Source: Syncephalis plumigaleata (lineage: Eukaryota > Zoopagomycota > Zoopagomycetes > Zoopagales > Piptocephalidaceae). From it: 64,000 nt of DNA. The number at the start of each line of letters is the position of its first letter. Position 1 is the stretch's first letter. The stretch lies in contig JAIXMF010000015.1 in the NCBI GenBank assembly GCA_025201365.1, positions 372,001 to 436,000 on the forward strand, in the 5' to 3' direction. Under the pieces are notes generated by a model. It did not search any database and was not told the DNA's origin. It saw nothing but the letters and a program-made list of their open reading frames with translations. Positions 24,101 to 35,587 of this stretch are shown here, piece after piece. Position numbers and translations under genes: made by a program.

Positions 24101-25746
24101 TGAAGCAGGTAAGTAAATAATCCTTGTTGTTGTTGTCCTGCGTACTTTTTCATCATTCATAGCACGCATCGTATAATGTCATGCTACTATTATCGTACGA
24201 CTATTGCTGCTTTGAACGATATAGATGCACCCCTTTTCTTTCTCTTGCTAGTTAGTCCATCATGCATCGGTGAATGCAAAGCATCATAAGCCGTGTTTAT
24301 CTGGCCTATTCCTTTTTATTCATGCCATGATACATTGCATTGTATTGTGCGCTGCACCATGCTAAAGGTGAATGCAGTTGTAGCGGCATCCCACATCTGC
24401 AGCGTGTGCCATTGCATCCTAGCTGTTCATTATCACTTTCCTTACCACCATACAACATTCCTATTCTATCCTAGGTGTGTGTGTGTCATTCTCATCTAGT
24501 ATCTCTCTCTTTCTAGCAACGCTTGATGCATAGGAACTGTGAGCAATACGCATGTACTGATCGTCTCTGCAATGATTGATGCAGTCATTATCGTCTAATG
24601 TTGTAAGATGATAGTTCGATGGTGGCACTACACTTGCTCATACAATGCATCTAGTATAGTTGCTGTATTACCATTATGAAATCTTACCTGAATTACACAA
24701 TGTCGGCAATGAACATCATTCTATTGTATGGTTATCTTGTTCTCCCTTTACCTACATCGACCATGATGGTTGTGGTCATAGGGAATGCTTCAGGAACATT
24801 ACCCGATGCATGTCGCTGCTATAATGTCTCGCCTTTGTCGGTTGCCCCTTTTCTTTCTTCAATAGACTGCGTACAACTGCGTCTAATCCCTCGCTACTCG
24901 TTGAACATAATGATCGTTGACGCTACAGGTGTATGCCACTAGCATGACCATACGATACTGGCCAATATCGATCTTGTTCTATAAATCGCCGACTAATCCT
25001 GGTAACAGTCTACTGCTAGTGGAACATTAATCATACCTTTTACTTTGTTTATCTGTTTGATTTGTTTCTATTCTCGCCTATTTGTGTGTCATTATTGTTG
25101 TTGCACACTATCCTTTTCTATCCATTCGGTTGTCCTATATTATCTCTGTTCAGTATTCGGTGTATATCTTTGGACGATATATTCTCTCTCACCATATCAT
25201 TGACACTATTGTGTACTAGTCCATCTACTTGTCATCTATTTTACTTGAACTCTCTACATTGTATTTGTTAACATCACCTAGAAGCAATCCTAACTATTGC
25301 GTGTGCATACTCGTTTGTTTATTGCAAACATCCCTCTCTCTCTTTCTCTCTATCCCGCTTTCTCGCTTCAGAGCAATCTATATTATTCATTTGTGAATCG
25401 TTTACCTTCTACGCTTTCGCATCTCCTCATTGTATTCAAGTTGTTTTAATTCATTTGCCCTACTAAGCTACTTTATCGCTTAGCAAGCTCGTCTATTCAT
25501 TGACACTCATACAGCATCACTCAACTAACATTTGACCTGTTTCTTTTTACTCAAGTTATCTTTCATTTATAGCAGAATTCCATCACCACTATCATCAACA
25601 ACAACGACACCGCGATATTACCGATACTACTATTTACTATTCCATCCTAAAGAACAATACAGCACATAAACGACTCGTATTATATCTCCTTCTACACTTC
25701 TACACTCCTTCTACAACTACAGTCTCTCTATCCTATTTTTGTCATA
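21198..25746. other. 4.5 kb divergent upstream region
   Basis: Lies between the minus-strand gene ending its 5' end at 21197 and the plus-strand gene at 25747. Many short frames on both strands have no recognisable content. On the plus strand a consensus donor (GTAAGT at 24109) and a pyrimidine-rich acceptor (CGCTTCAG ending about 25371) could bound a leader intron of ~1.26 kb for the 25747 gene. Short satellites occur: GTGTGTGTGT near 23158-23172, and GACAAGTGACAAGTGACAAG at 21833-21853. No RNA gene or element was found. Confidence 0.5.
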
Positions 25747-26637
25747 ATGACTATGTTCAATTCTCAGCTTACACCAGCTCAGGCCGAATTGGCCAACCAT
25801 TCCCCTGCCTACAAGTCAATGGTACTGTCATTGCCACCGTCACCTACTAGTTCGGTGTCATCCTCCTCCTCTTTCTCCTCACTCGAAGCACTTGGCAATC
25901 TATTGACTATTGCCCAGTCCCATATTACTACGAAAGATACATCATCATCATCATCATCATCCATTGTAAACTCAAAGATCTCAGAATTAGATGGTCAATA
26001 TCAGCAACATCAGCAACATCATCGTCGTCGACTTCCCATTTTCGTTCGTTTAACCGAACGTGAAACACGTCGTCGTCAACGTATTCTACTAGCGCGTGCA
26101 CTCATCGCCGAACTCATCACACATCGTCGAGATATCATGCACTTTAAGCGTATTCATACCAATCGTTTAGAGGAACTCGAGCATGAACGTGTAGCACCCA
26201 TGGAAGCTGCTGCTGCTGCTGTTATGGCGGCGGCTGCCGCATCTGCTCCCCCTCCCAGTGCCAATGGTCGACGTTCCGGAGCGAGTGAGCAGCAAATTAA
26301 CGGAAAGACCGCACGAGCTGCCGCTGCTGCACGCCAGCGAGCCCGTCTCTCGCCCGCTGAACTCTCCAAGAATCGTGCGCTATCTGAACGTGCAGTCGCC
26401 GTACTCCAAGCAGCCGATCAACTTGAGGAACGCGGCCGTGAACTACTTCGCATGGCCAAATCCATCATTGCCATTGAGACAGGCAATCATCAAATGGTCG
26501 AGCCTGTCATCGCCATGGCTGGCGATAGCGACGATGAAAGCGATGCTAGCATGTCTGACAACGGCAGCGATGACACCTCCTCGATGAATGGCGGAGCATC
26601 AAGTGTCGGACAAGTCGTGGCGCAACTCGATAACTAG
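25747..26637 (+). CDS. helical protein of unknown family, paralogue of the 11269 gene
   Basis: A single exon of 296 codons. Residues 1-90 are Ser/Gln/His-rich and disordered. Residues ~95-152 (RLPIFVRLTERETRRRQ onward) align without gaps with the 11269 protein. An Ala-rich insert follows (about residues 155-200, with poly-Ala encoded by GCT/GCG/GCC repeats), then a second helical part with LQAADQLEERGRELLRMA, again similar to the 11269 protein at ADQL. The C-terminus is acidic and Ser-rich. Unlike the paralogue, it has the Ala-rich insert and a long acidic tail. Function unknown; Arg-rich helices with an acidic tail might suggest a nuclear or nucleic-acid partner, but that is speculation. Start: the first ATG after a long pyrimidine-rich leader (TATTTTTGTCATA before it). 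Confidence 0.78.
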   Translation: MTMFNSQLTPAQAELANHSPAYKSMVLSLPPSPTSSVSSSSSFSSLEALGNLLTIAQSHITTKDTSSSSSSSIVNSKISELDGQYQQHQQHHRRRLPIFVRLTERETRRRQRILLARALIAELITHRRDIMHFKRIHTNRLEELEHERVAPMEAAAAAVMAAAAASAPPPSANGRRSGASEQQINGKTARAAAAARQRARLSPAELSKNRALSERAVAVLQAADQLEERGRELLRMAKSIIAIETGNHQMVEPVIAMAGDSDDESDASMSDNGSDDTSSMNGGASSVGQVVAQLDN

Positions 26638-28599
26638 CTCTTACGGTGGAGCGACTACGCAACACTACAGCCGATTTCATCTGTGCTTATCCTGCATAAT
26701 GATCTCTCTCAACTAATTTATGTCTTTTTACTTTGAGTATATCTACGTAGATACTCATCATAAGCAACAGATTGGCTTCCTACTCTTCTCTTATTTGCCT
26801 TTTAATCATAGGGTAGTCTACCATTCTTTGCTACTTTTCTTACTACTACAATGTCCGATGCCTTCTTTCTTTCCATATTTCTTTTTTTCCCTTTTAACTT
26901 TCTCTACATCTACCCAACATACCCATGTACCCATGGCACTAATGCTTATAATAATTACACCCTTACCCATCCGTAGAAACTACTGCCTAACGACTCGTGC
27001 TTACCGTTTCTATTGATGAGAGAGTAGGGTTGTAGCCATAGTTTTGAACGAATAAATCATAGCTACATTATAACAAAATGACAACAATCATACCATTTAT
27101 TATTACGTATTATGATGTAATTGAAGATGGATATACGTGTAAAAGCCAACCCAACTAGGATGGTTCTGCCTAGTCATTCTACGAGTTTATAGAACAACTG
27201 TATAGCAATGAAACAGCCAATCAATGGCTGCCGCACTGTTCACCCAACGTGCTGGCCTAATTAGGCAATCTGCCTCTACTCATCCCAATGGCCGAGATAA
27301 TAATGAGTGTCTCGTTGAGGAAGAGCATACACGCACTCGTAGAAAGAGGAATAGAGAGAGGACTAGAGAGAGAGAGCCACTAAACAAATACCACACCACA
27401 CTCACACGGTGAACATGACGCGACACGAAACTACTGTATTACTTTAGTTAATATCATTTCTTCTTCTTATTCTACTTCTTACTCTTGCGCTCTGTCCATT
27501 GCTCACTCTTTCATTTACCTTACTCTACCTTCGTTATTATTATTACTACTACTACTACTACTGTCTATTTCTATCCTTTGTTACCTTGTCTCTATCTCCT
27601 CTCTCTCTCTTAGTCGAGTTATTTCTTCTTTATCGTGAACCACTCCTTTACTCGTCATCCCTTATATGCTCTCTACGCTCACTTAAGGCAACCCTTGTGA
27701 TTATTATTATTCAACAGTGGTGCCAGTACCCATCCCTCTATCCTTTCCTATAAGCTAGCTGACAGTGGAACGCTTAGACTACGTGTTAAGCGACGCCATC
27801 TAGTGTACGTCACCGACATTCTACTGCCTCTACTACTATTCTTATTATTGTTGTTGTCTCTTGTTTATATCGGTTGATCCGGCCAGGTACGTTTCAGCAA
27901 TTACTACTGCTACCACCATCACCATTACTGCTACTGCTACTATGCTACTGCTACTACTGCTACTACTGCCACGGGTTTCCGACCACACCACTGGTACCTC
28001 AGGGGCATTAGCAAGTGTCTGGCTCTCCTTTATTATTGATGATAGCAATGTCTTTTATGCCGTACAAAAACGATATTGCTTTTGTGTATGCGCGCAACTC
28101 TACCAACACCTGACTCTTTTGTTCCATTGATGGCACGTGATTCATGCGATTATTTTTCTTCTTTATCATTCTTGGCGATTTACTTTTCTAGTGTCAGCTT
28201 AAAAAACGAACACATCTCTCTCTGCTTCACTCTTGTATAATTAGCTGGTGAGCATTGGTTTCGATAATAACCATCGAGCATACATAGTGTGGGATAGAAT
28301 GGGTGGCATGTTGTGAAGGAAAGGGACGTGATAGCTTATGAACGGGTAATAGTAGTGGTAATAGTAGTCATTGCGTACTGCCTAACCAAGAGATTAGCAT
28401 GGTGTTCCTAGCTTAGCTATTGTAATCTCGTTCAAGTGGTAAAGCGATATTTACTAGTTAATCAACATGACGTAGAATAGATATTAGCTAATCACATTAC
28501 TTTGTTTATTTGTTCATTCATACAGCTTCCAATCGAGATTAGTCGGCATTCATCCGTAGGGATAGTCGACCAATCCATCAACCGTCTTCTACTCACAGC
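26638..28599. other. intergenic/leader region before the zinc-finger gene
   Basis: Nearly 2 kb without a supported coding frame. It carries simple sequences: GAGAGAGA near 27350-27385, a TTATTATTACTACTACT tract at 27533-27562 and CTACTGCTACTACTGC at 27935-27970. A donor GTACGT at 27887 with an acceptor TACAG near 28525 could define a 640-nt leader intron of the zinc-finger gene. Frames at 27499-28130 are made of these repeats. Confidence 0.5.
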
Positions 28600-30860
28600 A
28601 TGGCGATGTTTTCATTTACAATGACGTCGATGGCGCGTGGTACGCATGGTCTTCGACGCAGACAGACACATCGTAACTCGCTACTTCATATCGACGATTC
28701 ATCCGCGAGTACCGGTCCTTCAGCCGTATCTTCATCGCTTACCAATAGTAATAGTGGCAATAGTGCGAGTGAAGGAAAGGTCAACCAGCATCTCTCGCAT
28801 TCGTTGACTAAATACGCGACACCTGGATTTACACGCTACGCCATTCCTATTCGTTCCTACATGCCACATCGTCGTCGTCGTCGACCCGCCCTCATAAAAC
28901 CGGCAGCACGTAATGCAACCTCCGAGAAACTATTGAAATGTCGTCGTATGTTCTCAGCATTGCACATTAGCTGTACGCCCACAGGTGCTGGCACTACTAA
29001 ACGCGATACGAAGCTACATCGTCAACAATTGAAGAGACAGCGTCGACTAGAACAGCGTCGACTAATACGTTCACTTTATAGTCATCGTCAACAGTCAAAA
29101 TCATTAGCTGCTGCTGCTGCTGCTGGCTACAGTAGAAATGAATCCAATCGGATCTCATTCGACTGCCACCACTCAATCACCATCCATCACACCTCGATTA
29201 CATGTTACTCCATCTGTACCTATCGGCATACCTCGTGCCAATACACGAACAGAAGTAGAACATTTACATACACCGACATCGTCATCTATTGCCAACTCAT
29301 CTGTACCAATACTATCGCCCGATTACTTCCTAAAAACAAAAACAAACACGGATCAGTTGTCCGAATTATCGGCCTCACCGCTCGATGTACTCCTCATGGC
29401 TGCAGCCATACAAGATGCGCAAAGTGGTGATGATTTGGATGTCAATACAACTGATGCACCGGCATCCATTGCATCAAGTAGTGATGTTGAAATAGAAGTA
29501 GACGACGGTCTACTCGGCATGGAAATGGAAATGGACACAGACACGCCTGAAATGAAGGCTGCCGCCTCTTCACTATCCAGTCTCATGCAGCAATCGGAAC
29601 AGACTAGTCTGCAATCGACGATGTCTAGGACAAAACCACCGCCACTACATTTCCTCTTCTGTCATTGCGGGCAGTATGCCCAATAGTGGTTGGGATACTC
29701 ATGCTCATGCTAGCATGACAAGGCAGGGAAACCACATGTCCAATAATGGTGGTACTAGTCCAATGATCAATCATGGTAGCGCCTTTAAAACGACCTCTAA
29801 CCTGTCATCTAGTGCACCTAGTGATTCTAGTCTATTCGCCTCAGAGGGTATCGCCAATGATGCACGAAGGCCTTTTGTTTGTCGCTACACGGATTGCAAC
29901 AAAGGATTTGCTCAACTGGCACATTTACGTATTCATGAACGTGCACATACGGGCGATCGTCCTTATGTGTGTTCATTCGACGGATGTGGTCGTGCATTCT
30001 CACAACATGGTAACTTGAAGGTAATCATCTATGTATAACTAGATAATCAATAGCTAATTAGTTAATGATGACTATGACAACATGTAGACACATGAACGAC
30101 GTCACACGGGTGAGAAACCATTCAAGGTAAGTTTTATCGATTAGAGTTACTTGACAATTCAACTTGTATTAATCACTCATTACCGTCTAGTGTATGTTTC
30201 CCAATTGTCGTAAAGCATTCTCGCAACAAGGCAATCTACGCACTCATGAACGAATTCATTTACGAGTACGTCCCTATCAGTGTCCACACTCTGGATGTGA
30301 TCGATCATTTAATCAGCGTGGTAACTTGAAGGTAATCACGATAGTATATATATATATATCAATGAGCATGACAACTTATCCTTTATTATTTACATTAGAC
30401 ACATCAATTGAAGATGCACGGCTGGTATATGGACCCTATTATTATTGAATCAACCGATGCCAGTCTACCTGAATTGCCAGACTCGCCTACTTCACCTACT
30501 TCATCGATTGGATCAACACTACCACCAGAATCACCATCTGCCACTCTTCTTAATAATTACTCGATGTTAAACACTAGTAATACTTCTATTAGTAGCAATA
30601 CAGATCATCAACAACCATTGGGATTATCTTTAGTCAAGGCATCTAGTACTACTGCTGTTACCACGACATTCATGTCAACACCCGAGTTATCTAATAACAA
30701 TAATGACAACAATAATGACACTAACAACAACCACGATCATGATCCTAGCAATAACAAAACAGCTCAATTACGCATGCGTGCCTTATCTGTTACTAGTGAA
30801 GAGGTACAGTTACTGGCACGTATGAAAATAGTAGCAGAGCGACGCTTAAGCATATCGTAA
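28600..30860 (+). CDS. Azf1-like C2H2 zinc-finger transcription factor
   Basis: Four adjacent C2H2 fingers (CX4C...HX3-4H) are split over exons ending at 30020, and at 30088-30126, 30191-30331 and 30399-30860. Finger cores: [53 protein letters not shown] and [18 protein letters not shown], with TGEKP-type linkers. Tandem fingers with QxGNL helices are typical of fungal Azf1-type regulators of carbon/energy and cell-wall genes, so a nuclear DNA-binding role is likely. The N-terminal ~360 residues are basic then acidic ([18 protein letters not shown] may be an activation region). The reading frame changes twice there (about 29100-29190 and 29620-29675) without good introns, so the N-terminus is uncertain. 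The C-terminus is Ser/Asn-rich. Start at 28600 follows a pyrimidine-rich leader. Confidence 0.85.
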
Positions 30861-31321
30861 CTCACACCTCTAAACATAACAATGACGTGTTTATTCACTT
30901 ATTCATTCCTATTTCTCTTTCTTTCTTTCTTTCTCTTCTCTCCTTAGTGATTATTTTGCATTACAGAATGTCGAACTGTTTACATCAATTAGTCCTTTAT
31001 TTCCTCTTTCCTCTTTTTGTAAACATGAGATTCCCTTATAGGGGTAATTTCAATAAAAAATATGGACTTATGGATTTCTATAGCATGTTGGTTACAATAT
31101 TGTTATACTAAAAGTAGATTGATTTATTATAGCATGCTTGCATGGAAAAGTAAGGATAAGAGTCATTTGTTTGCAAGTATGCCTAGAGAATAGCACAATG
31201 GTAGTGGTACATGTAAACATGCTCACACACACTAGAGAGTTGTAAGTGACTGTATCGCAACCTTGCGATGTCTGATGGCTATGTGGTGGTTAGCGTGTAC
31301 GAGTGATATATCGTCGATACA
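30861..31321. other. spacer between convergent genes
   Basis: 461 bp separating the zinc-finger gene from the minus-strand peptide gene. It is T-rich with AATAAAAAA near 31050, a likely polyadenylation signal for the upstream gene. A 74-codon open frame here lacks any motif. Confidence 0.5.
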
Positions 31322-31489
31322 CTAGTAGGCCATCTTTCCAGCAAATACTTTGTCTGTAGTGCGTTTCTTCAACAATAAACGACCCGGTCCAGTGATACCG
31401 GCGTCTTGGGCCTCTGCAGCCTCGGATATGGTGACCACGGCAGAGATGACTAGTAAGACTAGTAGGAATTCACGTACGCTATTGAACAT
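31322..31489 (-). CDS. 55-aa secreted peptide precursor with Kex2-type site
   Basis: A single exon of 55 codons, ATG at 31489 and TAG at 31322-31324. Residues 5-24 form a hydrophobic core (EFLLVLLVISAVVTI) preceded by a short charged start, and AEA at 25-27 gives a good signal-peptidase site. The rest, about 28 residues, begins QDAGITGPGR and contains LLLKKR, a dibasic/tribasic site of the type cut by fungal Kex2, followed by 13 residues ending KMAY. This is the layout of a small secreted peptide or pheromone/effector precursor. No homologue is recognised. A tail-anchored or single-pass membrane peptide is the main alternative. The frame is short, so chance cannot be excluded, but the ordered signal-peptide features argue for a gene. 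Confidence 0.55.
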   Translation of the reverse strand: MFNSVREFLLVLLVISAVVTISEAAEAQDAGITGPGRLLLKKRTTDKVFAGKMAY

Positions 31490-32446
31490 GGTGGCAGGCA
31501 GTAGTAGATGTTATGCTAAAGCAGTGAAAGAAGATGATTGCTAAAAGGCAAAGGCAAACGAGGAACGAGGAGAACGAGTTACGAAAAGGTAAAGGCAACA
31601 GCCAAATGGCACTGATACATTCGAAACAATAGAATAAAAGGGGAATGCATGCCACTCGATACTCGCCCACATGTGCTTCACCACTATAGATCACCTGACA
31701 TGACTGAATCATACAACAACAACAACAACAACAACTAGTACGACGACGACATACAGCAAATGAAGGATTACATCTTGGCATAGTCTAGAATGCTACACAG
31801 ATGATCCATTCAATCATCTCTAACTGATAGAGTGAATGACATTTCAGTTATATATATACATATATAAATAGGTAGGATGACTATTCCAATGACAATGTGA
31901 CCACCACCTGGTTGATCACTGTAGCAATACTGATAGATACAATATATCGTATTTCTTGATATTCTAGTTGGATGTTCGGTGTTTAAACCGTGTTGATATT
32001 CAACATTTGACGAGTTGTTAATTTATGTCAACTTTTGCACACTTCACCGTCTTCTCTTCTTTCTCCTTTCTCGTATCTGTTCACTTTCAATACGTGCACA
32101 CTCGGTTCTTGTCCTAGTCAAAATAACTAGCCAACTTTCTCTCGTTTGGCTTGTGTTTGTTCGTCTTTTCTTTTTCCTCTTCTTTTGTTCTACGTTCATC
32201 ACAGTAACGACTATTATTACTCGTAGTTTATTGTGTTCATTGCTTTAATACTATCTATTTACCTATTACTATATTACTATTACTATTACTGCATTGAAAC
32301 CCGTTATTACTATTACTATTATATTGTAGCCCTCTTTTCCCGCCTATTTTTCTCTTGTTTCTGCATATACATACATATACCTATCTACGTTTATCTACTT
32401 CTTGTGTACAGTTTAATATTTATATTTGAATTTGATTGAATCATCA
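31490..32446. other. divergent upstream region
   Basis: Between the minus-strand peptide gene and the plus-strand gene starting at 32447. It holds CAACAACAACAACAA at about 31716-31733, a TATATATATACATATATA stretch near 31850-31865 that may be a core promoter, and T/C-rich leader sequence with TATTACTATTACTA repeats from 32265 to 32320. No supported gene. Confidence 0.5.
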
Positions 32447-35400
32447 ATGGCGCAACCTGGTCAGAATCTACGAGATGTTTCGTTTAGTTCGTCTTCATCT
32501 GATTCTACTCACGCTGCTATGACTCGACAACGTTCTATTAGTGGAGACAAGGTGCGTAAAACTGTGGAGTACTTTGAATCCACCGAAACAGCAGTCATTA
32601 GTGAGGATGAACGACCCGTCTCTCCCAACTCAGCGGAGCGTCGACCCTCCGTAAGTCAGAAGTTACGCGATAAAATGAAGGAGCTGGCATTGGCCATGGA
32701 TCAAGATACGACATTAGTGCCGGTGCCGGAAGTGACAGAGTCGACGAAAACAACTGCTACATCTGTTATTGTGGAGGAGCCAGCTTCTAGTCCAGCACCC
32801 ATGTCTATCATCACTAATCCGGCCATTCTAGCATCGACCTCGTTTGCCTCATCGTCATCAGCGACGGCAACGAGTCCATCTTCATCGGCAGGTGTTTTTA
32901 GTTCGACTCCTCGTCAAGTGGTAACCACACCTGAATTCGATCGTTATTTGGAGAAACGTCGATTGGAAGCGCAATCCACGACGGATGCAGACTCATTAGA
33001 ATCGCCCATTCCTATATCACCGGCAGATGTGGCACTGCCCTCGTCAGCCTCATCGATGGCCGAGTCAAGTGTTGCCAGTCCATCTAAACGACAAAGTGAC
33101 TACGAGGGGCCATTGTCAGATCATATGTTAAGCACGCTAACCGAAGAGGAGACGGACTACAGCGACTTGACATCACCACGATTCTCGGGTGCATTCCACA
33201 CGGCAGCCGATGGATCTATCGTGACGGGTGGTACACAGAAAAGTCAATCATCATCATCTGCCGTACATGTGGCACGAGTTAGTAAACTACTGCCTGTGCT
33301 TAAAGTATTTCAAAAGCCTACGAAACACGATAAGCCAGCCCGATCACTTAAGGATCGACACTCGATCAATTCATCTAATGAGGATATCAATCGTAGCTGG
33401 AGTGGCTCATCCTCCAATGGATCTGGACGGTCACAACAATCGCGTAAACGAGGATTCCTACCATGGCAGCGTAAGAATAAGGAAAAGAGAGCGAAGAATA
33501 AGCAAAATAAGCGTTATTCGGAGGCTGATCCGGCCATTGTAGCCATGGAACAACAGCATACCAGTAGCGATGTCACTCAATCACCGACAAGTGTCACTAA
33601 TGCGGATGCGAATGCTGCATCACCATCATCACCGCCATTTCAACGTGTATCAAAGGGTAAAGAACGGGAAGACGTGGTTGAGGTAGCCTCTGATGGATCA
33701 TGGGTTACCGATCGTTCAGAGTCATCCGGTGAAGCCGATCATACAGGATTAGGTGAGGAACTGAGTCGTAATATTCCAATGGATAAGGTACCACCATCTA
33801 CCTCATTGAATACCGGTAAAGTAACGAGTAATACAACGAAGGTAAATGAGAAAGTACGACGACAATCATCGCGTGATTCCATTAGTTGTAGCAGTTGTCT
33901 TGAATACGCGGCATCAACAACACATCATGAACATCGTCGACCTCGTTCGCGTGCTAGTTCATTAACAGATCTACGACATAACTATTCAAATGATCGTTTA
34001 TCGGAACATCATTATCACGCTTATCCACATGATACATCGAATGAACCAAATCGTCGTTTCTCAAGTGATACAGCCGAGACTAGATCGTTGGATAGAGCGC
34101 TGTCACAGAATGAACGACATCGACGATCAATTCGTTGGCGTTCTGATGATCATTACAGCATTGCTTGGCGTGATGCTACGGCAGCTCGTGGTGATGGTAG
34201 TCGGGTAGTCGTGATGGTCATGGTGGTGGTGGAGCAAGACGTCATAGAGGCAATGTCGAGCAGTACTGGGCAGATCGTACATTCGATGATCGTGACTCGA
34301 GATATCCATCCACGAGACGTACACATCAATCGACGGCGATGACCGCACGACGACCACGTCTAGATAGTCGTGGTTATGATGTAATACCGCCATTACCATC
34401 AAGATGTGAGCTATGCTTTGAATATGCTCGCGAGTATCGTGTACTTCCGTGTCAACACACGTATTGTCGTACTTGTCTACAGCGTATTATAGATGACGAG
34501 AATCTACGTCAGCGTTCATGGTCATCGCTACCGCATCCGCATCAAACGATGCCACCTCCACCACCGGCCTACCTTAACAATCTAATGATGCCTGCTCCAC
34601 CTGGTTCAATGATGATGCCAGGACGACCACCCTTTGCACCTGGTCTACCCATGCCGGGATTCTTTCCCCAATCCATGCCTACACCCGGTGGCTATCCCAT
34701 GGGCGTAGGATCCATCTATCGTCCAGGTGGTCTAGCATCACCACCACCGCCACACTCCATGATTACCTCGGGTATCGGTGATCAAGGTGAGGACGTCACT
34801 CTACAACGTATGGAGGAAGGTGAAGTGGCAGTCAGTGATGTGGAAGATGATGGCACGCCAGAACGACGAGACGTAAACGAAATCGCGATACAACGTCGGA
34901 TAAAAAGGATAAAGCAAGAAATGAGATCATTCCACCGGTAGTTCGTCTACCTAATAGGAAACGACTCTATCTACGATTAGTGCAACTGATAGCGGCTATC
35001 GGTGCCTTTGGCTTCCTAGTCAGTGCAAAACCGGTAAGTTAAACCGTTGATTGATAAAAAGAAAAACGACTCATCGTTATGTGGCATTATGTGTGTACAG
35101 CATTCCAATTCGGATGGTCCACCCTTTGAAGATCGCTCTGCCATCTACTTTTTATATGTACTCGCCGCTGTATCATTCTGTTTAGCAATGGCACACGTCG
35201 TCTACTTTTACCTACGACTGAAGCGAGGACGTGCCAAATTTAATCAGTGGTATATCTGCGGTATTGATTTCTTTATGTTCCTCTTCTGGGGAGCTGAAGT
35301 GGGCGTGTTGCTATCTAAAAACTCATGTCCCAGTGGCACCTATAATGGCTGGTAAGTTAGAAAGAAAGTAAGCAAAGAAGCAAGCAATATGTACTTATGT

Positions 35401-35587
35401 GGTGATACGATCCTATAGGTGTACCTTCTTTAATGTAGCTATATTTTGGGGATTTGCCTCGTTTATCGGACATGGTGTGGCTACCGTATGGGATCTAACG
35501 GGCATCTGGATTGCATCACGTCGACGAGCACAACAACGCCAACAGAATGAACTACAAACACGTACCACGCTCGATCCAGATGATTAA
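32447..35587 (+). CDS. disordered protein with half-RING and C-terminal MARVEL-like tetraspan
   Basis: The first ~580 residues are Ser/Thr/Arg-rich and disordered. A cysteine motif follows at about 34400-34480: CELC, 11 residues, CQH, CRTC. This matches the first six ligands of a C3HC4 RING, but the last CxxC pair is missing. A Pro/Met-rich segment comes next, then four hydrophobic helices: LYLRLVQLIAAIGAFGF before 35033, and three in exons 35101-35351 and 35419-35587 (IYFLYVLAAVSFCLAMAHVV, GIDFFMFLFWGAEVGVLL, FNVAIFWGFASFIGHGVATV), as in MARVEL proteins. The tetraspan part has no ATG of its own, so it is best read as the C-terminus of the same protein. Frame changes by one base occur near 34200 (the downstream frame, RDGHGGGGARRHRGN, is clearly the coding one) and near 34865. 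ATG chosen at 32447; the frame is open a few codons further without an ATG. A membrane-anchored adaptor is inferred. Confidence 0.65.

Noticed and set aside
27872-27886. Start of 18S rRNA (GGTTGATCCxGCCAG)
   Set aside because: Fourteen of fifteen bases match the conserved 5' end, but the sequence after it shares nothing with rRNA.
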